Shown here: positions 16,598-23,765 of the stretch, piece by piece
How the letters are laid out: each line of letters opens with the position of its first letter
Numbering within the stretch: position 1 is the stretch's first letter
Origin: Pseudomonadota bacterium
GTDB lineage: Bacteria; Pseudomonadota; Gammaproteobacteria; Burkholderiales; Burkholderiaceae_C
Direction: 5' to 3'
DNA length: 32,703 nt
Assembly: GCA_021792835.1 (NCBI GenBank)
Contig: JAJYTY010000019.1
Span: 1 to 32,703, forward strand
Made by a program: the position numbers and the translations under genes
The notes under the pieces: model-generated
Databases searched by the model: none
Seen by the model: the letters and a program-made list of their open reading frames with translations, nothing else
Told to the model about the DNA's origin: nothing

Positions 16598-17522
16598 CGC
16601 GCGACTCCTCGACCTGCAGGCGCATCGACAAGTCCACGGCTTGCACATCCTTCGTCAGCTTGCCGATCGAGATGCGATCGACGCCCGTCGCGGCAATGCT
16701 GCGGATCGTGGGAAGGTCGACGCCCCCCGAAACCTCCAGTTCGGCACGCCCCGCGTTGATATCGCAGGCTTGGGCCATGGCCGCCAGGTCGAAGTCGTCG
16801 AGCAGGATGTGCTCGGCGCCGGCACCCAGTGCCTGGCGCAATTCATCGACATCTTCAACTTCGATCTGCAGCGGCACGCCGGCCGCAAGCGCCCGCGCAG
16901 CCTGCAAGGCCTGCGCGACGCCACCGGCCGCGGCGATGTGGTTCTCCTTGATCAGCATGGCATCCCACAAGCCCATGCGGTGGTTCATGCCTCCTCCGAC
17001 GCGCACCGCGTACTTCTGCGCCTGGCGCAACCCGGGGAGGGTCTTGCGGGTGTCCAGGATCCTGCAGCCGCGAGGATTCGGCGAAATCCCCCGGATTTCG
17101 TCGACGTAGCGCCGAGTCGTCGTTGCAACCGATGACAGCATCTGAAGGAAGTTCAGGGCCGAACGCTCGGCGGACAGCAGGGATCGCGCATTACCACGAA
17201 GGCGACAGACCTGCTCCCCGGCAACAGTAAGGTCGCCCTCGGCGATCAACCACTCGATCTCGACCGCTGGGTCGCAGTGGCGAAGGCAACCTTCAAACCA
17301 GGCGCAACCTGCCAGCACGGCGGACTGCTTCGCGACAACCGCGCCCGTCACGCGGCGGTCTTGCGGTACCAGCCGCGCCGTCCAATCCACCGGTCCCAGG
17401 TCCTCGAGCAGAGCGTCACGCACATTGCGCGCCCGCGCCTGCTCAAGCGTTTCGTGAGATGCATGCATAGGTTCTTGCGCCGGATCGACGGCAGGACTCG
17501 ATGGGGCCTTTCGACCGCTCAA
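16587..17522 (-). CDS. ophE: Quinolinate phosphoribosyltransferase isozyme (NadC/OphE-like)
   Basis: Decarboxylating enzyme that makes nicotinate mononucleotide from quinolinate and PRPP. Visible motifs are ALLEDLGPVDWTA at the N-terminus, SALNFLQMLSSVATTTRRYV, RILDTRKTLPGLRQAQKYAVRVGGG (substrate-binding Arg/Lys/His-type loop), NHRMGLWDAMLIKENH and EVSGGV. The protein is 311 residues from TTG 17522, which overlaps the decarboxylase stop (TTGA); ATG 17468 would give 293. It is embedded in a phthalate-type operon. The analogous ophE of Burkholderia cepacia DBO1 is known to offset inhibition of NAD synthesis by phthalate, a quinolinate analogue. That role is inferred here from position. A direct role in pyridine-dicarboxylate breakdown is the alternative. 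Confidence 0.85.
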   Translation of the reverse strand: MSGRKAPSSPAVDPAQEPMHASHETLEQARARNVRDALLEDLGPVDWTARLVPQDRRVTGAVVAKQSAVLAGCAWFEGCLRHCDPAVEIEWLIAEGDLTVAGEQVCRLRGNARSLLSAERSALNFLQMLSSVATTTRRYVDEIRGISPNPRGCRILDTRKTLPGLRQAQKYAVRVGGGMNHRMGLWDAMLIKENHIAAAGGVAQALQAARALAAGVPLQIEVEDVDELRQALGAGAEHILLDDFDLAAMAQACDINAGRAELEVSGGVDLPTIRSIAATGVDRISIGKLTKDVQAVDLSMRLQVEESRDGR

Positions 17523-18544
17523 ATGCTGTAGGACTCATAGGTCGCCGGATGGAACAGCTGGTCGACCCGCATGGGAGCTGCCGAGAGCCCCTGCGCATGG
17601 TGCGCGGCCAGGAAGCCCTCCAGGGTCTGCCTGTTCGAGTCGACACCATAGGACCAGAAGTCCTGCCCCATGAGGTCCCTGGCAGCCTTCAACTGCTCCT
17701 CCACGAAGGGCAACGTGACCTTGGTCGCCGAAGTGTCCGAAAGCATCTGCAGGGCCAGGGTCTTGGACTGCGTGAAGGCCTTGACCAGCGCCGCCGGCAG
17801 CCAGGGATGGGATCGAGCGAGCTCCTGGCGCAAACCCAGCACATGCATGATCGGAAAGATCTTCGTGCGCTGGTAATAGGCCTTGGCCTCGGCCGTCGGG
17901 TCGTCGAACAGCCAGCCGACGTCCGGATTGGCCATCGCGGCCGGCGCGGGTGTGCGTGGGGCGATGAAGCCGTCGATGTCGCCACGGTCGAGCATCGCCG
18001 AGATCGTCTCGCCAACGGGCGCCTGTTCGATCCGGATGCCGGGCGGCAGCTGCAGTCTGATCTTCTCGGGGCGCCCCGGTGTCTCGATGCCGCCGCGCAC
18101 CCAGACCACGTCCTCGGCCTGAATCCCGAATTCACTCTGCAGCAGCGCTCGTGCCCAGACGATGGCGGTGAGCTGATACTCGGGAACGCCGATTCGTCGC
18201 CCCTTGAGATCCTGCGGCCGCGTGATCCGGTCCTTGCGGACGTAGATCGACGTATGCCGAAAGGCCCTGGAGAGAAAGACCGGCAGCGCGATGTAGGGGC
18301 TCTCCCCACGCGAGTGCTTGACGAGATAACTCGAAAAGGACAGTTCGCAGACATCGAAGTCCTGCGAACGCATGGCCCGGAAGAACATCTCCTCGGGGTT
18401 GAGAAGCATGTAGACCGGGTCGACGCCGTCGATGAGAACGCGGCCGTCGTACAAGGCCCTCGTCCTGTCGTAGTCGCCCATGGCGACCGAGAGATGCAGA
18501 TTTGCCATGTGCTTGAACACCTTCAGCTTCGGATCAACGTGCAT
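17519..18544 (-). CDS. ophC: 4,5-dihydroxyphthalate decarboxylase-like protein (OphC/Pht5 family)
   Basis: A 341-residue protein of the periplasmic-binding-like fold family that includes 4,5-dihydroxyphthalate decarboxylase, which yields protocatechuate. The family signature LSVAMGDYDRTRALYDGRV begins near residue 18. It is followed by FFRAMRSQDFDVCELSFSSYLV, IPVFLSRAFRHTSIYV-like ALPVFLSRAFRHTSIYVR, and DLKGRRIGVPEYQLTA. No signal peptide is present, so it is cytoplasmic. The ATG at 18544 overlaps the oxygenase stop by 11 bp; a second ATG at 18508 lies nearer to the usual family start. Its place in the operon directly after the oxygenase supports the decarboxylase role. Substrate regiochemistry is inferred. 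Confidence 0.83.
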   Translation of the reverse strand: MHVDPKLKVFKHMANLHLSVAMGDYDRTRALYDGRVLIDGVDPVYMLLNPEEMFFRAMRSQDFDVCELSFSSYLVKHSRGESPYIALPVFLSRAFRHTSIYVRKDRITRPQDLKGRRIGVPEYQLTAIVWARALLQSEFGIQAEDVVWVRGGIETPGRPEKIRLQLPPGIRIEQAPVGETISAMLDRGDIDGFIAPRTPAPAAMANPDVGWLFDDPTAEAKAYYQRTKIFPIMHVLGLRQELARSHPWLPAALVKAFTQSKTLALQMLSDTSATKVTLPFVEEQLKAARDLMGQDFWSYGVDSNRQTLEGFLAAHHAQGLSAAPMRVDQLFHPATYESYSI

Positions 18545-19865
18545 TCACTTGATAGGAGCCCTCCGCCTCTGCGAGGCGGGGCGCCGATTGGTCCACATCC
18601 CAGATGGGGCGCGCTGCGAACTCGCGCCAGTCCTGCTCCTTGGGAATCACGCACTGGAAGGAACAGACGGCGGCCGGCGGCGCGGAGGGACCGGAGCCGA
18701 TGGCCGTGCTTGCGCTCTCGAATTCCCCCAGCGCGTCGAGCATGCGTTGCCGGAAGGCGACGACCGCCATGTCGCTGGCACCGAGTCGATCGCGGCTTCG
18801 ATCGGCGATGCTGCCCATCGTCACCCACATCGCGATGTCCTGGTTGGGGAAGCCCTTGATGCCCGTGAAATTCCCGGCGCGCATGGCCTGGCGGTCCTGC
18901 CAGAACCTGTTTTCGTGGTTGCGGTAGGGGCGATAGCGCTCGTCGAGGTCGATTCCGACGGTGTTGCCGAGGAATTTGCGCCAGGTCTGCGTCTCCGGCG
19001 TCGTGTCGGGATGACCCCACGCAATGAAGTAAAACGCGGTGTTGGTGTCATCCATCGGGATGTTCACGTTGGCGACGTTGTACAAGTTGTTCGGCGGAAC
19101 CAGGACCGTGTAGGGAGCGGCGAACACGGTGCAACGGGCATAGACATGCGTGGCCGCGTCCTTGATCGGTCGGCGCAACGCGGCATAACGGAACCCGTAC
19201 GGGGTGCGCTCGACCTGCATGCGCGGCGCCTTGTCCGTCGATGGGCGCAACCACAGGTTCGATGTCGCTTCTGCGCCACCGACTCGCGCCGGCACCATGT
19301 CCGAGCTATGCAGGCTCGAGCTGTGCGCGCTGTCGATGGCCCCCTCCAGCACCTGCGCCCAATTGCAGGGCAGAAGCGCCTTGACAATCGAGACCCGGGC
19401 ATCGGAGGTCGGAGCCCACAGAGGTGGCCGGAACTCCGGCACCTGATCGGCTTCGCCGAAATAGGCCCAGATCATCCCGCCCCACTCCTTGACCGGATAG
19501 GCCTTGTGCTTGACCTTCTCGCACAAGCCGCTTTGCTCCGGCTCGGACGGCATTTCCATGACGTTGCCATCGACGTCCATCTTCCAGCCGTGGTACAGGC
19601 AGCGCAGCCCGCCTTCTTCATTGCGCCCATAGACGAGCGACACGCGGCGATGCGGGCAGCTTTCCTCCAGAACGCCAACGCGTCCTTCGCTGTCGCGAAA
19701 CACTACGAGGTCCTCCCCCAGCACCCGCGCCTTCACCGGATCACCATCGGGCTCGGCCACCTCCTCGCTCAGACAAACGGGCGTCCAGTGCTTGCGCATC
19801 AGCTGCCCCATGGGTGCGTCACCCTCGACGCGGCAGAGCAGTTCGTTTTGTTCGCGGGTCAACAT
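18534..19865 (-). CDS. ophA2: Rieske non-heme iron oxygenase subunit, phthalate 4,5-dioxygenase type (copy 1)
   Basis: A 443-residue oxygenase component. The Rieske cluster ligands are CPH in ESCPHRR (near residue 70) and CLYH in GLRCLYHGW. The mononuclear iron site is supplied by DSAHSSSLHSSD and a downstream Asp in NQDIAMW. The MLTREQNELLCRVEGDAPMG opening and the PVKEWGGMIWAYFG segment are typical of the phthalate-dioxygenase group, which has no beta subunit; none is encoded here. ATG 19865 follows AAGGAGG. It is the first gene of a five-gene overlapping operon and is preceded by the CTTAG-N4-CTAAG operator. About four residues in five match the second copy at 27211-28530. Confidence 0.9.
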   Translation of the reverse strand: MLTREQNELLCRVEGDAPMGQLMRKHWTPVCLSEEVAEPDGDPVKARVLGEDLVVFRDSEGRVGVLEESCPHRRVSLVYGRNEEGGLRCLYHGWKMDVDGNVMEMPSEPEQSGLCEKVKHKAYPVKEWGGMIWAYFGEADQVPEFRPPLWAPTSDARVSIVKALLPCNWAQVLEGAIDSAHSSSLHSSDMVPARVGGAEATSNLWLRPSTDKAPRMQVERTPYGFRYAALRRPIKDAATHVYARCTVFAAPYTVLVPPNNLYNVANVNIPMDDTNTAFYFIAWGHPDTTPETQTWRKFLGNTVGIDLDERYRPYRNHENRFWQDRQAMRAGNFTGIKGFPNQDIAMWVTMGSIADRSRDRLGASDMAVVAFRQRMLDALGEFESASTAIGSGPSAPPAAVCSFQCVIPKEQDWREFAARPIWDVDQSAPRLAEAEGSYQVNAR

Positions 19866-19914
19866 GGGTTGCCTCCTTGCGTATTTCGTGGTTGAATCCG
19901 GTCACGCCTCTTTG

Positions 19915-19928
19915 CTTAGGCATCTAAG
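19915..19928. promoter_or_regulatory. TTAG-N4-CTAA operator ahead of Rieske copy 1
   Basis: CTTAG-GCAT-CTAAG is a perfect 5-bp-arm palindrome about 50 bp upstream of the oxygenase ATG. On the gene's strand a TAGGAT hexamer abuts it upstream, so a bound repressor would cover the start of transcription. It lies in the gap to the divergent hemerythrin gene and could affect both. Confidence 0.65.
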
Positions 19929-19951
19929 TATCCTAATGCGCGAATGGCCTG

Positions 19952-20533
19952 ATGCGCAACACGCCTAGTACAAACCCCGATGACCCGCCTTTCCACTGGA
20001 GCGATGCGCTCCTGCTGGGACATGGCGCCATGGATGTGACACACCGCGAGTTCGTGGACCTTGTGGCGGCCTTGAGTCGCGCCGAGGATGGGCGACTTGC
20101 CGGCCTGCTGGACGCCTTCATCGCGCACACGGAAGAACATTTCTCCGCCGAGGACCGCTGGATGGTTCAGAGCGCCTTCCCGGCGACGGACTGTCATCGC
20201 GACGAGCATGCGGCCGTGCTTGCCACGGTGCACACCGCGCGGCGCAAGCTTGCGCAAGGCGACGCCACCCTTTGCCGACGTGTCGTATCGGAATTGATCC
20301 GCTGGTTCCCCGCCCACGTCGAACAACTGGATTCGGCTCTGGCCCAGTGGCTGTGCAAACGCCAGCATGCCGCAGTGCCGCTCGTACTGCGGCGCGGCGT
20401 GACGCGCAGCGCCTTCGTCGCCCCCCGGAGCCATGCTCCATATCGTCCCGGATCGGCCGAGGCTGCTTCGCCTGGTCCGGGGATCACCTTACCGAACCCC
20501 GGCGACTGGCACGGCGCCGGCGAGCCAGAATGA
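19952..20533 (+). CDS. Bacteriohemerythrin-like oxygen-binding protein
   Basis: A 193-residue protein with one hemerythrin four-helix domain over residues 14-140. All di-iron ligand positions can be read: His in VTHREF, His and Glu in EEHFSAEDRWM, two His in CHRDEHAAV, and His plus Asp in PAHVEQLDSA. The last 50 residues are proline- and glycine-rich and not part of the domain. No signal peptide or membrane segment is present, so it should be cytosolic. It diverges from the Rieske operon across 86 bp containing the shared operator. Its stop overlaps the start of an orphan LysR domain (ATGA). A role in supplying or sensing oxygen for the oxygenase is plausible but is inference. Confidence 0.85.
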   Translation: MRNTPSTNPDDPPFHWSDALLLGHGAMDVTHREFVDLVAALSRAEDGRLAGLLDAFIAHTEEHFSAEDRWMVQSAFPATDCHRDEHAAVLATVHTARRKLAQGDATLCRRVVSELIRWFPAHVEQLDSALAQWLCKRQHAAVPLVLRRGVTRSAFVAPRSHAPYRPGSAEAASPGPGITLPNPGDWHGAGEPE

Positions 20534-20793
20534 ACCTGCGCCAACTCGAATATTTCGTCCAGGTTGCCAAGGCCGGAAGCATCAACAAGGCGGCCGACGA
20601 GCTCGCGGTTTCTCAATCCGCGCTGAGCCGCCAGGTACGCCTGCTCGAGGAGAGTCTGTCCACGCCGCTGCTCGAGCGCTCGCTGCGCGGAACGCATCTC
20701 ACTGCCGAGGGACAGCGCTTGCTAGGCTACGGAACGACCATTCTCAGTCTCGTCGCCGAGTCCAAGCGCAATCTGCGTGGCGACGCGCAATAG
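20530..20793 (+). CDS. Orphan LysR-type DNA-binding domain, 87 residues
   Basis: The product consists only of the LysR helix-turn-helix and the start of the linker helix. It opens MNLRQLEYFVQVAKAG, then has NKAADELAVSQSALSRQVRLLEE, LLERSLRGTHLTAEGQRLL and LVAESKRNLRGDAQ. The effector domain of about 200 residues is absent: after the TAG stop, no frame continues the family before the convergent porin. It is either a 3'-truncated LysR gene or a deliberately minimal DNA-binding protein. Its ATG overlaps the hemerythrin stop, so the two are probably translated together. The reading frame is clean, which argues against old decay. Confidence 0.7.
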   Translation: MNLRQLEYFVQVAKAGSINKAADELAVSQSALSRQVRLLEESLSTPLLERSLRGTHLTAEGQRLLGYGTTILSLVAESKRNLRGDAQ

Positions 20794-20875
20794 CCGCGCC
20801 TTGCGACGGCGATCGCCCGACACTCCACCGAAGCGCCTGCCAGGACAACGGCCGACGACGTCGGTCTGCGCGAGG

Positions 20876-20919
20876 CCGGCCGTGCCGGGCGGGGCATGGA
20901 CCCCGCCCGGCACGGCCGG
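20876..20919. terminator. Strong hairpin between convergent genes
   Basis: A perfect 19-bp GC-rich stem (20876-20894 with 20901-20919) closes on a 6-base loop. It lies between the rightward LysR-domain gene and the leftward porin, 20 bp past the porin stop, so it can end both transcripts. There is no clear T-run on either side. Confidence 0.7.
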
Positions 20920-20939
20920 GCGTCGCGTCGTCCCGACGA

Positions 20940-22124
20940 TCAGAAGAGGTGGCGGATCCCGACCGCAATCCCGGTGGAACTCTGCCCCGGCACCCCTCTG
21001 AAGACGTCCGTCGCCGATCCGATGGCCAGGGCCATGTGCGCATCGTTGCTCATGCGGGCGTACGACGCGTACAGGTCCGTGGCCTTCGACAGGCTGTAGG
21101 AGTAGCCCAGCGCCATCTGATGCGAAGACCCGTAGACCGTGCTCGGCTGCAGCACCGAATTCTGATCGGCCTTGGTATCCGCGTACGAGACCATGATCTG
21201 CCCCCGCCCCACGGGAACGGTCGCGCCGAGCATCCAGTACGTGTTGTTGCCTGCGCTCGTTCCGCTCGAGGTTCCGTAGGCATAGTCGCCACTGGCTCGC
21301 TCATACAGCGCGTGCAGCGCGGCGACCCCGAAGTTGTAGCTCCCGAAGACCTGCGCAACCTGGACCTTGCCGTTGTTGACCCCTGCGGCATCGGTGGCCC
21401 ACGTCGAGTTGGTCATCTGCAGGTAGGTCACGCCGGCCGTCAGAGGCCCAGCCGCATACTTGCCCTGCAGCGACCACGCCCGCGGCACCTGGGACCCGCT
21501 GGCCGTGCTTGTCGGGACCGTGCCCGTCAACGGTGCGAACGAGTACGCCACCGCGCCGGTGAAACCGCCGAGGTGGGGGGTCGTGTACTGCACCTGTTGA
21601 GACGCGCGAAGGAACGCGAAACCGCGCTGGATGCCTGCCAGCGACAGGTTGGTCATTGCACCCGTCGTTCCGTAGGAAAAGGGATCGGTCGCTCCCTCGG
21701 CATCGGCGATCAGGGTGTACATCCGGCCGCCTTGCAGGGTCCCGAAGTTCCCGCTGAGCCCGACCCACGCCTGACGCTGCATGAAGCCTCCGCCCGTGCA
21801 GAAACCATTGGCCGGACCGGCTCCGCTGTACGTCGTAGCCTGGTCCTGATTCGTGCCTGCCGCGCAAAACCCCGTCTCCACGTCGAACAACGTGGACAGG
21901 CCTCCGCCCAGATCCTCCCGCCCCTTCAACCCGATGCGAGAGCCGGATTGAACGCCCGAGCTCAGCCCAGTCGACGATGTCGTGCCCCCGGCGCCGTTGT
22001 CAACGCCGGTGAAATGGGTCACCCCCATGTCGATGATGCCGTAGAGCTGCACGCTCGATCCCTGGGCATGCGCCGTCGCGGCGAAGGCCGCGCCTACGGC
22101 GATGGCGAGCAATTGTCGTTTCAT
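20940..22124 (-). CDS. Burkholderiales-type outer-membrane porin
   Basis: A 394-residue general porin. The signal peptide MKRQLLAIAVGAAFAATAHAQ is cleaved after AHA, and the mature start SSVQLYGIIDMGV is the hallmark of this family. SRIGLKGREDLGGGLSTLF, RQAWVGLSGNFGTLQGGR and the final GIRHLF with terminal Phe are the other signatures of the 16-stranded trimeric porins. It follows the ABC importer genes on the same strand by 67 bp with a good ribosome-binding site (AAGGAG). It may therefore be co-expressed as the outer-membrane entry for the aromatic acid. Substrate specificity cannot be read from sequence. Confidence 0.93.
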   Translation of the reverse strand: MKRQLLAIAVGAAFAATAHAQGSSVQLYGIIDMGVTHFTGVDNGAGGTTSSTGLSSGVQSGSRIGLKGREDLGGGLSTLFDVETGFCAAGTNQDQATTYSGAGPANGFCTGGGFMQRQAWVGLSGNFGTLQGGRMYTLIADAEGATDPFSYGTTGAMTNLSLAGIQRGFAFLRASQQVQYTTPHLGGFTGAVAYSFAPLTGTVPTSTASGSQVPRAWSLQGKYAAGPLTAGVTYLQMTNSTWATDAAGVNNGKVQVAQVFGSYNFGVAALHALYERASGDYAYGTSSGTSAGNNTYWMLGATVPVGRGQIMVSYADTKADQNSVLQPSTVYGSSHQMALGYSYSLSKATDLYASYARMSNDAHMALAIGSATDVFRGVPGQSSTGIAVGIRHLF

Positions 22125-22191
22125 GGTGTCTCCTTCAATGGATTCAATGCCCCCTGCGGGGCCGGATAAAACACGTACCGCTGTACACGCG

Positions 22192-22992
22192 CTACGTCTC
22201 GGCGTCAGCGCCGATGCACATGGCCATGCCGTTCGCCAAGCCTCGCGCGCGCTCGCGAGAAAAGCGCGCGTCGGCCCCCACGCCCAGATATCGCTCCGCG
22301 ACTTCGCTCGATGCGAGAAGCTCCGATCCCCGACCGGACATGGCCACGCGCCCGTTTTCCATGACGTAACCCCGATCGGCGACGCTCAAGGCGGCGCGGG
22401 CATTCTGTTCGGCCAGCAGCACCGAAACACCGGCCTCGCGAAGCTGCCTGATCAACTGGAACAACTCGCCGACCAGCTTCGGCGAAAGGCCGAGCGAAGG
22501 CTCATCGAGAAGCAGGCAACTTGGGGCCGACATCAGGCCCCGCGCGATGGCCAGGATCTGCTGCTGCCCCCCGGAGAAATTGCCCACCACGTCGCCCATG
22601 CGCTCGCGCAGAACCGGGTACTGCTCGCACAGATCGTGCATGCGCTTGCGAATCGCCCCTCGATCCGGCTTGGGCACCGCATAGGCCCCGAGCATCAGGT
22701 TCTCGGCGACCGTCATCCCTGCGAAGACCTGGCGCCCTTCCGGCACATGCGCCAATCCGAGACGAAGGCGTTGCAGCGGCGTGCATGCGTCGATGCGCCG
22801 GCCCATGAAGGAGATCTCCCCGCGCGTCGGCCGGAGCAATCCGGAGATGACCTTCAGCAACGTGGACTTGCCCGCACCGTTGGCCCCGACCAGCGTGACG
22901 ATCTCGCCTTGCCCGACCTCCAGCGAGACTTCGTTCAGCACCGGAGACGACGATACGTATCCGGCACTCACCGCACGGCATTGCAGCATCAT
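22192..22992 (-). CDS. livF: ABC transporter ATPase, LivF type
   Basis: A 266-residue ATP-binding subunit of a branched-chain-amino-acid-type (HAAT) importer. Walker A GANGAGKST, signature FSGGQQQILAIARGL, Walker B CLLLDEPSLGLSP and the switch histidine position (written AEQN in LivF) are visible. The length is slightly above the usual 235 because of a C-terminal extension after YLGVGADARFS that shows no known domain. Its ATG overlaps the livG-type stop (ATGA). It acts with the neighbouring ATPase, fused permease and binding protein. Context points to uptake of an aromatic carboxylate, not an amino acid. Confidence 0.9.
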   Translation of the reverse strand: MMLQCRAVSAGYVSSSPVLNEVSLEVGQGEIVTLVGANGAGKSTLLKVISGLLRPTRGEISFMGRRIDACTPLQRLRLGLAHVPEGRQVFAGMTVAENLMLGAYAVPKPDRGAIRKRMHDLCEQYPVLRERMGDVVGNFSGGQQQILAIARGLMSAPSCLLLDEPSLGLSPKLVGELFQLIRQLREAGVSVLLAEQNARAALSVADRGYVMENGRVAMSGRGSELLASSEVAERYLGVGADARFSRERARGLANGMAMCIGADAET

Positions 22993-23765
22993 GCGGGAAC
23001 CTCCTCACCCAGGTAGGCACGCAGGACCTGAGGATGCCTTTGAATCTCCTGGGCGGTCCCGCAAGCCACGACAGCGCCAGCCTCCAGCGCCACGACGGCG
23101 TCGGCGATTCCCATGACCAATGGCATGTTGTGCTCCACGAGAAGCACCGTCACACCGGTGTCCCGGATTGCGAGCAGGAGCTCGGCCAACTCCGTCGTCT
23201 CGCTATCGTTCAGCCCGGCTGCCGGCTCGTCCAGGAGCAGCAGGCGCGGCTTGGCCATCAATGCACGCAAGACATCGAGCAGCTTCTGGGCTCCCATCGG
23301 AAGCGCTTGCGCCTCTTGATTTCGCAGATGCCCCAGGCCGACGAGTTCGAGAAGCTGCGTTGCGCATTTGCGGAGCTCACGCTCTTCCGACCTCACTGCG
23401 GGCGACCAGGCCAGCTGCGCGAGCAATCCCTGCTGAAGCCGGCGGTGCCGCCCCACCATGAGGTTGTCCAGCACGGTCATCCCCGGGAAGACTCGTGCGG
23501 CCTGGAAGGTTCGGATCAAGCCCATCTGCGCAATGCGCACGGGCGCCAGGCCGTCGATGCGCTGTCCGTCATAGATGACCCGCCCGCTGTCGGGTCGGAT
23601 CAAGCTCGTGATCAGGTTGAACAGCGTCGTCTTGCCAGCTCCGTTCGGGCCGATCAAGGCGGTGATCTCCCCGCGACGAACTCCGAACGAGACGTCGACG
23701 GTCGCGCGCAACCCCCCGAAGGCGAGATTGAGCTCGTGCACGTCCAGCAGATTGGTGTCCTTCAT
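22989..23765 (-). CDS. livG: ABC transporter ATPase, LivG type
   Basis: A 258-residue ATP-binding subunit. Walker A GPNGAGKTT, the LivG-specific IRTFQAARVFPGMTVLDNLMV segment, Walker B LLLLDEPAAGLN and the switch histidine in LLVEHNM are intact. The ABC signature is unusual, LPMGAQKLLDVLRAL where most homologues have LSxGQQR, though the central Gly is kept. I placed the start at ATG 23765, which overlaps the permease stop (ATGA). A longer open frame upstream is only the permease in another frame. Confidence 0.9.
   Translation of the reverse strand: MKDTNLLDVHELNLAFGGLRATVDVSFGVRRGEITALIGPNGAGKTTLFNLITSLIRPDSGRVIYDGQRIDGLAPVRIAQMGLIRTFQAARVFPGMTVLDNLMVGRHRRLQQGLLAQLAWSPAVRSEERELRKCATQLLELVGLGHLRNQEAQALPMGAQKLLDVLRALMAKPRLLLLDEPAAGLNDSETTELAELLLAIRDTGVTVLLVEHNMPLVMGIADAVVALEAGAVVACGTAQEIQRHPQVLRAYLGEEVPA

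Noticed and set aside
16587-17522. ModD-type or housekeeping NadC
   Set aside because: There are no molybdate transport genes or nadA/nadB nearby; overlaps with the phthalate-type genes favour the ophE-like role.
20794-20940. Remainder of the LysR gene after the stop at 20793
   Set aside because: No frame continues with effector-domain sequence; the region holds a 19-bp hairpin and then the porin end.
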